Below are positions 8,697 through 16,460 of a DNA stretch of 64,000 bases, one piece after another. Position numbers and translations under genes: made by a program. Source of the DNA: Bacteroidota bacterium (lineage in GTDB: Bacteria; Bacteroidota; Bacteroidia; Chitinophagales; Chitinophagaceae). The stretch spans positions 62,001 to 126,000 of the forward strand of contig JAIUNW010000006.1 in NCBI GenBank assembly GCA_020161535.1, given 5' to 3'. How positions within the stretch are numbered: position 1 is the first letter of the stretch; each line of letters begins with the position of its first letter. Under the pieces are notes generated by a model. That model saw nothing but the letters and a program-made list of their open reading frames with translations. It was not told the DNA's origin and made no database searches.

Positions 8697-8702
8697 TAAA
8701 TC

Positions 8703-9008
8703 ATGCAACGCGCATATACATACCTGGTATGGTTGCTGCTCGGCTGGAGCAGCTTCTCTTTCAAACCAGAAGCGAGAAAAATAGAAGGCCGGGTAACTTC
8801 TTTTAGCGAATCATTTCCGCTGGAAGGTGTGCGTGTGCAAGTGAAGGGCCGCGACCTGGTAACAGGCACTATGCCTGATGGTAGCTTTTCGTTGGGAATA
8901 GAACCGGGCGACCAGGCATTGCTCTTGAGCCTGGCGGGATATAAAACAGAAGAGGTGAAACTCGACGAAAAAAAATCAGTCTACGACATCAGTTTACAAC
9001 AGCAGTAG
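8703..9008 (+). CDS. Small secreted carboxypeptidase-like regulatory-domain protein
   Basis: 101 residues: a signal peptide (about 1-24) and one beta-sandwich domain (KIEGRVTSFSESFPLEGVRV through LAGYKTEEVKL, residues 26-93) of the kind normally found at the N-terminus of SusC-type receptors. Here the domain stands alone and ends with its own stop and a strong terminator, so it is not a truncated receptor by the look of its 3' end. Function unknown; binding or surface adaptor roles are only guesses. It has its own promoter and operator-like repeat. Confidence 0.75.
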   Translation: MQRAYTYLVWLLLGWSSFSFKPEARKIEGRVTSFSESFPLEGVRVQVKGRDLVTGTMPDGSFSLGIEPGDQALLLSLAGYKTEEVKLDEKKSVYDISLQQQ

Positions 9009-9101
9009 ATAATAAGCATCGGCAACGTTCTATAACAGTTAACGTTGCGCAGCCATAAACACGCTAACCAGCAATCATTAGCAGTTTGGTTATTCAAACA
9101 G

Positions 9102-9132
9102 TCCGGAAGTGTCTACTTCCGGAATTTTTTTT
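9102..9132 (+). terminator. Intrinsic terminator
   Basis: Perfect 9-base stem TCCGGAAGT / ACTTCCGGA with loop GTCT, followed by A and eight T. It ends plus-strand transcription of the 8703-9008 gene just before the convergent helicase gene. Confidence 0.9.
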
Positions 9133-9139
9133 GCCGCAC

Positions 9140-10447
9140 TTATTTCGCGTAGTCAATTTTTACTTTGCGCCCTTTTATCTTTTCGTTTTTGATACTGCTA
9201 AGCAAGGCGCTTGCTTTTGACCGACGCACTGCTACAAACGCATGAAAGTCTTTCACTTCAATCAGGCCCACTTCGTCTTTTTTTAACTGACCCTTGTTGG
9301 TCAGAAAGCCAACGATATCGATCTTATTGATTTTGTCTTTTTTGCCGGCCGACACCAATAGCGTAACCCATTTCGGTTTATCAGGTACAGGCGATGGCGT
9401 TGCTGGCAATGTAAAGGCAGTAGCATCGGCTGCATAGGCGGGCAAATATTCATCTTCGCCCAACAGCAATAAAGCGGTACCCGATTCTTCCATCCTGGCG
9501 GTGCGGCCATTGCGATGGGTGAAAGCAGCTTCATCGGCGGGCAATTGAAAATGGATGATGTAGCGGATGTGTTTGATATCAAGTCCGCGTGCAGCGAGAT
9601 CAGTGGTTACCAGCACATCGGCCGTGCCATTCATGAATTTCGCCAAAGCGGTATCGCGTTGGTCTTGTTCCATAGCGCCATGGTAAAATACATTGGTGAG
9701 TCCGCGGTCGCGCAACCATTCACTGGTCTTCTCCACTGTTTCGCGAAAATTACAGAACACGATCGAACTTCTTCCGCCCCATAAACAAAGTAGTTGAAAA
9801 AGTGGATCGAGTTTATCGGCCGAGCTGGCCTTGAGATACAAAAGTTGCAAGCCCGCGGCGGCTTCGCCGGATAAGAAATTCAGTGTGTGCGCGCCTGACA
9901 TAGCCACAAATTCCGGTAGTGACAGCGCTTCAGTGGCCGACACCAACAATCGAAACGACACCACCGGCAATGATTGTAAGATATAAGAGATCTCTTCGTC
10001 GAAACCGAATTCCATCATTTTGTCGAACTCATCCAAGACCAGTTGCCGAATACCGCTTGTAATAATATTCCCGCGACGAATATGATCGGCCAGGCGACCC
10101 GGCGTGCCAATGATGAGCGATGGTTTTTCCAGCAGGTTGTTTTCTTCAATTTCACGTTTATGTCCGCCGTAACAACATGTAACACTATAACCCGTCGTCA
10201 TTTTCCGGAACACGCGTTCAATCTGCAGCGCGAGTTCGCGCGTGGGCACCATTACCAGCGATTGCGTGCCTTTCTGTGCCGGGTTCATTTTTTCTAAGAG
10301 CGGCAATAGAAAGCCAATGGTTTTGCCCGAACCGGTTGCTGACAACAAAATAATTTTTGGGTGTTCGCGGCTGGCAACCAGGGCCGCCTGCTGCATATCG
10401 TTCAGCGCGTCGATATGCAAGCGCGCCAGTATTTCTTTCCATTCCAT
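9140..10447 (-). CDS. DEAD-box RNA helicase, DbpA type
   Basis: 435 residues with two RecA-like domains and a C-terminal DbpA-type RNA-binding domain (about 360-435, VTLLVSAGKKDKINKIDI and VAVRRSKASALL). Motifs: Q19 of the Q motif, Walker A SATGSGKT (36-43), PTRELA (68-73), TPGR (115-118), motif II DEFD (139-142) instead of DEAD, SAT, and motif VI HRNGRTAR instead of HRIGRTGR. DbpA uses ATP to remodel 23S rRNA in large-subunit assembly; the same role is inferred. The DEFD form keeps both acidic residues so ATPase activity should be retained. It is transcribed divergently from the 10521 gene. Confidence 0.92.
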   Translation of the reverse strand: MEWKEILARLHIDALNDMQQAALVASREHPKIILLSATGSGKTIGFLLPLLEKMNPAQKGTQSLVMVPTRELALQIERVFRKMTTGYSVTCCYGGHKREIEENNLLEKPSLIIGTPGRLADHIRRGNIITSGIRQLVLDEFDKMMEFGFDEEISYILQSLPVVSFRLLVSATEALSLPEFVAMSGAHTLNFLSGEAAAGLQLLYLKASSADKLDPLFQLLCLWGGRSSIVFCNFRETVEKTSEWLRDRGLTNVFYHGAMEQDQRDTALAKFMNGTADVLVTTDLAARGLDIKHIRYIIHFQLPADEAAFTHRNGRTARMEESGTALLLLGEDEYLPAYAADATAFTLPATPSPVPDKPKWVTLLVSAGKKDKINKIDIVGFLTNKGQLKKDEVGLIEVKDFHAFVAVRRSKASALLSSIKNEKIKGRKVKIDYAK

Positions 10448-10451
10448 GCAG

Positions 10452-10459
10452 CGAAGATA
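10452..10459 (-). promoter_or_regulatory. -7 box of the helicase gene, close to the start
   Basis: Minus strand TATCTTCG (one mismatch from TAnnTTTG), then CTGC and the ATG at 10447. Predicts a transcript beginning at or next to the start codon. Confidence 0.4.
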
Positions 10460-10484
10460 TAGTTGGTTTTCGCTTTAAAGCCAG

Positions 10485-10516
10485 TTGATTAGGTAAATTC
10501 CGACCATTTATCTTTG
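10485..10516 (+). promoter_or_regulatory. Promoter of the 10521 gene, leaderless geometry
   Basis: TTG at 10485-10487, 21 bases, perfect -7 box TATCTTTG at 10509-10516, then CGCC and the ATG at 10521. Both elements fit the Bacteroidota sigma-ABfr consensus. Confidence 0.65.
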
Positions 10517-10520
10517 CGCC

Positions 10521-10997
10521 ATGAAGGCCGCCACCGTAAACGAAATCAAAACAGCGCTCGAATCCCTTTCGCACCCCCAATTGGAATCGCTTTGCCTGCG
10601 ACTGGTAAAATTCAAAAAGGAAAACAAAGAGCTGGCAACCTATATGTTGTTCGAGGCCGACAACAGCAACCAGTATATTCAGGAAGTAATCAACGATATG
10701 ACCGCGGGCTTTGCCGACATCAATGCCAGCAACCTGTATTTTGCCAAGAAGAGCCTGCGCAAATGGTTGCGCGAAGCGAATAAGCATGTCCGTTATATTG
10801 GCACCAAAACGGCCGAAGTGGAATTGTTGATGGCCTGGTGCAAACTGCTCAGAAAATCGGGTATCCCTTACGATAAGAGCCCGGCGTTGGTGAACTTATA
10901 TCTATCACAAGTCAAAAAGATCAAGAAGGCAATTGATGGTTTGCACGAAGACCTGCAGTACGACTATACGCGGGCGCTCGATGCTTTGGCGAAATAG
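10521..10997 (+). CDS. Conserved-looking helical protein of unknown function
   Basis: 158 residues, no signal or membrane segment, rich in Lys, Leu and Ala and predicted mostly alpha-helical. I do not recognise a family. Codon use and a textbook promoter argue that it is real. The divergent arrangement with the RNA helicase (73 bases between starts) might suggest a link to RNA or ribosomes, but that is only context. Basic clusters (KSLRKWLREANKH, QVKKIKKAI) would suit nucleic-acid binding. Confidence 0.75.
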   Translation: MKAATVNEIKTALESLSHPQLESLCLRLVKFKKENKELATYMLFEADNSNQYIQEVINDMTAGFADINASNLYFAKKSLRKWLREANKHVRYIGTKTAEVELLMAWCKLLRKSGIPYDKSPALVNLYLSQVKKIKKAIDGLHEDLQYDYTRALDALAK

Positions 10998-11040
10998 CCA
11001 ATGCTGTTATTAAGCAGCCCTCGGTATTATATTGTATTAC

Positions 11041-11048
11041 TAATTTTG
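11041..11048 (+). promoter_or_regulatory. -7 box of the AHSA1-like gene, leaderless geometry
   Basis: Perfect TAATTTTG followed by CAGC and the ATG at 11053. No clear -33 element at the expected distance. Confidence 0.5.
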
Positions 11049-11052
11049 CAGC

Positions 11053-11436
11053 ATGCGCGACTACAAAGAATATTTTATCATTCCGGCTGAGCCCGGTGAA
11101 TTGTATATAGCATTGACCAATACTGCTACCATCCGACTGTGGACGGGTGAAGAGGCCATTATGTCAGAAGAGCCAGGTAGTGAATTCAGTTTGTGGGAAG
11201 ATGCCATTGCCGGACGAAATATCTCGTTCGAAAAAGGAAAATCAATTGTGCAGGAATGGTATTTTGGCGATGAACAGCCGACGCCATCAATCGTTACCAT
11301 GCGCTTGCATGCGCACAAGGCAGGCACTTCGTTTGAAGTGCGGCAAACGAATATCCCCGATGAGGCATATGACGAAATCGTGGAAGGCTGGCGAGAAGTT
11401 TATATCGCCAGCCTGCTTGATTTTTATGTCGAATAA
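11053..11436 (+). CDS. SRPBCC / AHSA1-like domain protein
   Basis: 127-residue cytoplasmic protein with the START-like fold of the activator-of-Hsp90-ATPase-1 family: the opening EYFIIPAEPGELYIALTN, the loop GSEFSLWEDAIAGRNI (about 41-56), the central strand KGKSIVQEWYF and the C-terminal helix with YDEIVEGWREVYI. Such proteins bind hydrophobic ligands or partner proteins; the bacterial ones mostly have no defined role. It stands alone between the helical protein and a convergent short gene. Confidence 0.85.
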   Translation: MRDYKEYFIIPAEPGELYIALTNTATIRLWTGEEAIMSEEPGSEFSLWEDAIAGRNISFEKGKSIVQEWYFGDEQPTPSIVTMRLHAHKAGTSFEVRQTNIPDEAYDEIVEGWREVYIASLLDFYVE

Positions 11437-11457
11437 TTTCAGGCAACAGAAAACAGG

Positions 11458-11766
11458 TTACAGGCAATCGCCCGTCTCTTTTGGTTTGATATAAGGTGCT
11501 GTACGCGGCGGCATGATCCAATTCGCGAATGGATTGATGGGTACAATCTTGGTCAATACAGGTGCTTTCGGTGCAGCCGGCAGTTTGCCGTTTTTCTTCT
11601 TGCGACTCACCGGGTGGTGGATCTGCGGTTTTTGATTTTGGAAAGCGGGTATCATGTACTTCTGTTTATACCCAATTTGCCCCAAATTCCAGGCCAGCAT
11701 CGGCGCCGAAATGTTAAGTTCGTTTGGGGAGAGATTTACCGCAAAAAAATTACGGTTCGCTGACAA
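11458..11766 (-). CDS. Short hypothetical protein
   Basis: 102 residues if read from a TTG at 11766, 6 bases after the stop of the aldo/keto reductase gene on the same strand. It is rich in Pro, Asn and Lys, with no signal or membrane segment, and resembles no family I can name. The same-strand placement immediately after an operon partner and the distinctive composition favour a real gene, but the TTG start is weak evidence and the product could be spurious. Confidence 0.4.
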   Translation of the reverse strand: MSANRNFFAVNLSPNELNISAPMLAWNLGQIGYKQKYMIPAFQNQKPQIHHPVSRKKKNGKLPAAPKAPVLTKIVPINPFANWIMPPRTAPYIKPKETGDCL

Positions 11767-11772
11767 ACTACC

Positions 11773-12669
11773 TCAACGGTGTTCTGCATACGCACACCGA
11801 CTGATGCCCTTTTCAATTTTGGCACAGTCCTGCGGCGTCAATAATATGTCTGCAGCACACAAAGCATCTTTTAATTGTTGTTCATGCCGAATGCCAACCA
11901 CGGCAGTCGACACTGCCTTGTTGGCCAATGCAAACGCGATGGCAATGGAAGCGGGTGAAGTTTGTATAGCAAGCGCCAGGTCGCTGATCGCCGCCGCGGC
12001 TGTTGCAACCGTATCGGTGCTATGGCAGAGATAGGGTCTCGGCGTTTTTCCCGCAAGGAGTCCGCCGGCCACGGTGCCCCGCGCTAACACGCCAATGTTT
12101 TTGGCGGACAATAAATGGAAACAGTCTTCTTCTGGCCGGCTATCGAGCAAACTATATTGCATCATGACCGTCGATATGGCAGACAATGCCGCAAAGCGGC
12201 GGATCACATTGGGCCGGATCGAGGAGATGCCATAGTAGCGGATCTTGCCCTGCTGCTGCAAGGTGTGGAACGCATCAATGACTTCTTCGATCGGGTCATC
12301 GATGGTGCCACCGTGTAGTTGATACAAATCAATATAATCGGTGCCCAGCCGGCGAAGGCTCTCGTCTGCCGCGCGCAAAATATAGTCGCGCCGGGGGTTC
12401 CAGGTCCAGCTTTCGCCATCGGGGTTTAACTGGTTACCGACCTTGGTCGCAATCAGTATTTCCTGGCGGCGACTTCCCAGTGCCTTGCCCAGCATCGTTT
12501 CATTTTCGCCGCGATTATATAGATCAGCGGTATCGAAAAGGGTGATGCCGCCATCGATGGCCTGGCCAATGAGGGCAGTATGGTCGCCGGCAGCGGGATC
12601 GAGCGACATACAGCCGAAGGCGATGCGGCCGCCTATGAATCCTTTATTATCTGCTGTATGACGTTCCAT
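11773..12669 (-). CDS. Aldo/keto reductase
   Basis: 298-residue NADPH-dependent (beta/alpha)8-barrel oxidoreductase. Catalytic tetrad residues are visible in order: Asp and Tyr in LFDTADLYNRGENE (about 45-58), Lys in LIATKVGN, and His in DLYQLHGG (about 117). The C-terminal cofactor segment ends in VVGIRHEQQL. It reduces carbonyls to alcohols; the substrate cannot be told. It is divergent from the META-domain lipoprotein gene and may be co-transcribed with the short gene downstream. Confidence 0.93.
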   Translation of the reverse strand: MERHTADNKGFIGGRIAFGCMSLDPAAGDHTALIGQAIDGGITLFDTADLYNRGENETMLGKALGSRRQEILIATKVGNQLNPDGESWTWNPRRDYILRAADESLRRLGTDYIDLYQLHGGTIDDPIEEVIDAFHTLQQQGKIRYYGISSIRPNVIRRFAALSAISTVMMQYSLLDSRPEEDCFHLLSAKNIGVLARGTVAGGLLAGKTPRPYLCHSTDTVATAAAAISDLALAIQTSPASIAIAFALANKAVSTAVVGIRHEQQLKDALCAADILLTPQDCAKIEKGISRCAYAEHR

Positions 12670-12727
12670 GATTCAATAACTTTATGTACCACTGAAGAAA
12701 TTTTATACTTCTACTGAAATAACCACC

Positions 12728-13270
12728 ATGAAAAAAATGCCTATTTCCCTCGCCGTTGTCGGTATATGCTTTTTGTTTGCCTGCCAGTCGGCAAAGTCGA
12801 AGAAAGAGCCACAGAACGGTTTATCAACCTGGCCAATACAAACTGATAGCGCGGCTGCGGCGAATACAAGTAACGAAAAAAAAGTGGATTCAGTTTCGCC
12901 TGTTGGTGATACCAGCAACCTGCCGCTGGTAGATACTTATTGGGTGTTGACCGAACTGGGTGGCAATCCATATACTGTCAAAACAGGTAAGAGAGAAATT
13001 TATATCCGCCTAAAAGCGGACAGCAGCGTGGAAGGGTTTTCGGGCTGTAACCGGATTGGCGGTAGATACGAAATAAAAACGGGTGATCGGATTCGGTTCG
13101 ACAAACTAATGGGCACCCTGATGGCATGCGACGACCTGAAGCTGGAAGATCTTTTCAAAGCGAGCCTGCAAAAAGCCGATAACTATAACTATGGCAACAA
13201 CAAACTCGTGCTCAACAAAGCGCGTATGGCGCCGCTGGCACGGTTTGTTGCAAAAACAAGTTTGAAATAA
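12728..13270 (+). CDS. META (HslJ-like) domain lipoprotein
   Basis: 180 residues: a lipoprotein signal with lipobox LFAC (Cys19), a low-complexity linker (about 21-65) and a META domain (about 66-180) beginning DTYWVLTELGGNPY and containing the hallmark GFSGCNRIGGRYE and the GTLMACDD segment. HslJ-type proteins are envelope proteins linked to stress and novobiocin resistance in E. coli; here only the domain identity is supported. The final part with two Cys in CNR and MAC suggests a conserved pair. Confidence 0.88.
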   Translation: MKKMPISLAVVGICFLFACQSAKSKKEPQNGLSTWPIQTDSAAAANTSNEKKVDSVSPVGDTSNLPLVDTYWVLTELGGNPYTVKTGKREIYIRLKADSSVEGFSGCNRIGGRYEIKTGDRIRFDKLMGTLMACDDLKLEDLFKASLQKADNYNYGNNKLVLNKARMAPLARFVAKTSLK

Positions 13271-13293
13271 AATCGTAGGTAAAGAGGGGAACA

Positions 13294-13803
13294 CTATTGC
13301 CCCATTTTTTCCATCTCATCGGCACTGGGACCATAACTGCCCGGAATGGCGATATTGAGGAGACGCAAGTACACGCCCAATTGCGCGCGGTGGTGGGTGT
13401 TTTGGTTTAGCGCGTGGCGGATCACGACTCGTTTCGGGTCTTTCATGTAAACATCATCGCCGCTGCGCATAGTCCAGGTTTTTTCGAGGTCTTCTGCACT
13501 GGCAGCTGTCAAAGCCTTGATGCTTTTTTCCAAATTCTTATCAAAGAAACTGACCAGGCCTGTTGCGCTGTTTTCGTCGGGATAATTATAACCGGCCATG
13601 TCCTGGAAATTGAGTTCGCTGGTTTCCAGCATCACGGCTGGCCAGGCAGCAATATCCACCAGGTGATTGGCCAGGGTTTTGATGTCCATGCTTTTGGCAT
13701 GTGGCTTCCAATCAAAACGGTCGTCGGCGATAATTGCCAGAAACTTACGGGTGGTTTCGCCTTCCTGGATTACTTCGTCGAGAAATTCTTTCGCTGTGAT
13801 CAT
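13294..13803 (-). CDS. DinB-family protein
   Basis: 169-residue four-helix-bundle protein of the DinB/YfiT superfamily. The three histidines that usually bind a divalent metal can be picked out: one in TLANHLVDI (about residue 47) and two in the C-terminal HALNQNTHHRAQL (about 131-141). Family members are thiol or metal-dependent transferases, or have no known role. It is transcribed alone on the minus strand and converges on the META lipoprotein gene. Confidence 0.9.
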   Translation of the reverse strand: MITAKEFLDEVIQEGETTRKFLAIIADDRFDWKPHAKSMDIKTLANHLVDIAAWPAVMLETSELNFQDMAGYNYPDENSATGLVSFFDKNLEKSIKALTAASAEDLEKTWTMRSGDDVYMKDPKRVVIRHALNQNTHHRAQLGVYLRLLNIAIPGSYGPSADEMEKMGQ

Positions 13804-13861
13804 ATAAAAAATTTAATAGACCAAAGTAATGGCCAACGGATGACAACGGTATGTCAGTAGC

Positions 13862-14632
13862 TTATTTCGTTTCCAGTTTTTCCCTGATTTCCTGCATTTG
13901 GAAATATTGGTATAAACGCAGGGCCTGATCGGCCACGCAGTTCCAATAGAGGGCAGGGGCGGTTCTTTGCTGGTAAGCGCTGGTGCTGGAAACAATCGTT
14001 TTTCCGTAGCGTGTGGCAACAACATGCAATGCACTGTTCTGCGCAAATAAATAGCCGGGTGTACTGGTGAGAATGGCCTGGTCGTCGCGGGAAACAACCG
14101 CGGGTGCGTCCGCGAGCAGGCTACGGTCGTTGGTCAGTGTTTGTTGCACTATATCGCGCGGAGCGGCAATCTCCACCATCGAAGTGACGGTTCTGGTTCT
14201 TGGCATTTTATAAATACTCTCCAGGGCGATGAGTGCCGGTACGGAAATAAAAAGAAGGATCAGCGACATAGAGAGTTCGCTGCGCAGCCTGGAACGCAGG
14301 TAACAGAGTCCCAATAAAAAACCGAGATAACTAAACAAGGCCAGCAAGGGGGTTGCCATCAACAACCAGGGCAAGGTTTCTAATCGAAACAGCAGGAGGC
14401 CGACTGTATAAACAAGCAAGGTCAGCCAAGAGGTATCGCGTAAGGATTTGCCACGCATATCGTGCGGATAGCCGTGTAATACCGTACTACCGGCTGCCAG
14501 CACCAGGGGGAGAACGATATTCAGTCCCCAGCCACGCCAATGCAATAAGTGCAACGAAAAATAAGCGAAGCCCCAACAAAGGGTGCATACAAAAAGTATA
14601 TAAATGGTTGATCTGGTAGGGTGCCGGGTCAT
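13862..14632 (-). CDS. Membrane protein with C-terminal soluble domain, unknown function
   Basis: 256 residues with about five hydrophobic segments in the first 140 residues and a soluble C-terminal half (about 145-256, from VTSMVEIAAPRD). I do not recognise either part. The ATG at 14632 was preferred to a GTG six bases upstream because a perfect -7 box (TAGTTTTG, 14638-14645) overlaps that GTG and lies 5 bases from the ATG. It sits between the DinB gene and a VOC gene, all on the minus strand but with separate spacing. Confidence 0.7.
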   Translation of the reverse strand: MTRHPTRSTIYILFVCTLCWGFAYFSLHLLHWRGWGLNIVLPLVLAAGSTVLHGYPHDMRGKSLRDTSWLTLLVYTVGLLLFRLETLPWLLMATPLLALFSYLGFLLGLCYLRSRLRSELSMSLILLFISVPALIALESIYKMPRTRTVTSMVEIAAPRDIVQQTLTNDRSLLADAPAVVSRDDQAILTSTPGYLFAQNSALHVVATRYGKTIVSSTSAYQQRTAPALYWNCVADQALRLYQYFQMQEIREKLETK

Positions 14633-14637
14633 TTTCA

Positions 14638-14645
14638 CAAAACTA
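14638..14645 (-). promoter_or_regulatory. -7 box of the membrane protein gene
   Basis: Perfect TAGTTTTG on the minus strand, then TGAAA and the ATG at 14632. Leaderless geometry. Confidence 0.5.
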
Positions 14646-14796
14646 TTTAGATAACGACGAAACTGCTTTTTAGTTAATCGTGAAACACCCCTTTTTGACC
14701 AATTTTCGAGGAACGCCCATTCGTCGAAACAAAACCGTTAAAACGAATCCAAAACTGTTAACACCCAGAAGAAACCCCGCCTGCACGCGGCAGCAA

Positions 14797-15183
14797 CTAA
14801 ACACGGCCTTCGTCGATGGGTTCCCACAATTCAATTTTATTGCCCTCGGGGTCTAACAGGTGAATGAATTTTCCGTAGTCGTAGGTTTCGATTTGATCGA
14901 GCAGGGGAACGTTTTGTTTTTTTAGTTCTTCTACCAGGGCTTCGAGGTTATCGACCCGGTAATTGATCATGAACGCTTTGGTCGACGGATCAAAATAATT
15001 GCTGTTTGCCGCAAAGGCCGTCCACTCCGTGAGTCCTTTTTTTGCACTCCCTTCTTCCCGCCATTCGAAACTGGCGCCATAGTCACCACTATCGATGCCC
15101 AAATGCGTCTTGTACCATTCATTGATGGCTTTCGGGTCTTTGCTTTTAAAAAACACTCCGCCGATGCCGGTTACTTTTTTCAT
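14797..15183 (-). CDS. Glyoxalase/bleomycin-resistance (VOC) family protein
   Basis: 128 residues with the two beta-alpha-beta-beta-beta modules of the vicinal oxygen chelate fold: first module KVTGIGGVFFKSKDPKAI and the conserved WYKTHLGID, second module with FMINYRVDNLEALVEEL and the closing HLLDPEGNKIELWEP. The last Glu (IELWEP) fits a metal ligand position. VOC members include glyoxalase I, dioxygenases and antibiotic-binding proteins; the reaction here is unknown. Confidence 0.9.
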   Translation of the reverse strand: MKKVTGIGGVFFKSKDPKAINEWYKTHLGIDSGDYGASFEWREEGSAKKGLTEWTAFAANSNYFDPSTKAFMINYRVDNLEALVEELKKQNVPLLDQIETYDYGKFIHLLDPEGNKIELWEPIDEGRV

Positions 15184-15227
15184 TTGAAGTTGGTTGTTGG
15201 GTTGCTGACTGTTTTGTTTTTACACGG

Positions 15228-15848
15228 TTAGTTGGCGAGGGCATGTAGTTCTGCTTGTAAATTTTGCCTGGCTTTCGCTTCATACAAAGCATGAAAATGC
15301 GCTGTTTTGAAAATCCGATCCATATGTAAAAAATGCTCCAGCACTTTTCTTCGACCGGGTTTGTAAGCCAGGTCGGGATAGAACTTATATTCTTTCCTGA
15401 TTTGGGCACTGTATTGGTTGTAGCTGTCGGGATCTGCACCCAATATCGAAAGATCGGCATCTGTAAAGAAAGAGGCATCGGCTACGGGTGTGGTCTTGTG
15501 TGATTTCGTGGCCATGATCAAGGTTCTACAAGCATTGATTCGATCCCAGGGAACAGGCAGGTTGCCCAGTCGCATCGCTGCCAGGGCACTGCTTTTTTCT
15601 TCATTGTCCTGTTTAAGGGTATTGTACACGATATCATGATAGCTGATGGCAAAAACCATCATGTCCCAATCGTTGATCCATTCTTTTACGGGTAGTAGTT
15701 GTGAAAAAAGATGTTCGAGGTGCCGCAGGTTGTGGTAGCGGCGGGTTGTGTGCGAATGCGCGGCCTGGATTTCCTTCCACAAGGCATCAATGCCAGTAGT
15801 ATCGGCGCTATAGTGGCCGGCTATTTCTTTAAAAGTCGATTCCAGCAT
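15228..15848 (-). CDS. HD-superfamily metal-dependent phosphohydrolase (predicted)
   Basis: 206 residues from the ATG at 15848. Contains YHNLRHLEHL (about 37-46) and ISYHDIVYN (about 67-75), the split His and His-Asp motifs of the predicted HD hydrolase group COG4339, followed by a third acidic segment FFTDADLSILG. The group has no known substrate. A longer frame begins at 15932, but the family starts at about MLESTFKEIA and the extension would overlap the next gene. It is followed, on the same strand, by the VOC gene. Confidence 0.85.
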   Translation of the reverse strand: MLESTFKEIAGHYSADTTGIDALWKEIQAAHSHTTRRYHNLRHLEHLFSQLLPVKEWINDWDMMVFAISYHDIVYNTLKQDNEEKSSALAAMRLGNLPVPWDRINACRTLIMATKSHKTTPVADASFFTDADLSILGADPDSYNQYSAQIRKEYKFYPDLAYKPGRRKVLEHFLHMDRIFKTAHFHALYEAKARQNLQAELHALAN

Positions 15849-15909
15849 AAATGGTGAACAGCCATTAAAATTAATGGAAAGAAATTGTTCCCATCTGCCG
15901 CTTGTATAA

Positions 15910-16239
15910 CTAGTGCATAAGCGGTTTCGCAATTTTACTATCGAGATCCAACTGGAAAAAATGATCTTTTTCCGTTCGTAAAAACAACTGCCGGTCTTTG
16001 ATCAGCATTTCGGTAATGTGATCGTGCTGGAGGTCTTCGGGCAGGTGCGGATTGTACATGATGCGGTACAACAACACCGACCAAATCGGCTTTCCATTGG
16101 CGGCATCGAGGGCAACGATGCGGCCCATGCGGTTCACCGGCGCTGTTAGTAGCAGATTTTCGAACCGGACCGGGTAAACCTCCCTGGGAATAAATCCCGG
16201 CCGTTTTATCGCAGTTTTGCGTTCGTTTTTGTGAAACAT
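15910..16239 (-). CDS. Small conserved-looking protein with one beta-propeller-like repeat
   Basis: 109 residues, no signal peptide. The centre, GRIVALDAANGKPIW (about 39-53), looks like a single PQQ-type propeller blade, and a second short strand pattern follows at KDRQLFLRTEKDHFFQLDLD. One blade cannot form a propeller, so either it oligomerises or the likeness is superficial. Function unknown. It lies upstream of the HD hydrolase gene on the same strand, 61 bases apart. Confidence 0.6.
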   Translation of the reverse strand: MFHKNERKTAIKRPGFIPREVYPVRFENLLLTAPVNRMGRIVALDAANGKPIWSVLLYRIMYNPHLPEDLQHDHITEMLIKDRQLFLRTEKDHFFQLDLDSKIAKPLMH

Positions 16240-16460
16240 GGTGCGGATTTTGCGAAGGGTCTAAGAGTCTGTAAATTCGACCTATCTATAACGTTTTCAA
16301 TGTGTTCTGCATTGTATATTGTGAACAAAGCCTGTCAACATTTGTTAATAAAATTCAGTTGCATGTCATTTTTACAGAATTTAATAGCTTAGTGCATTTA
16401 TAGAAGACAGATTCGTGTTTGATTTGCAAAATGACCCGACCGCTTTGAACTAACCGCCGC

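Noticed and set aside
15849..15932. Upstream start for the HD hydrolase
   Set aside because: The first 28 residues would overlap the neighbouring gene and are not of the family; ATG 15848 fits better.
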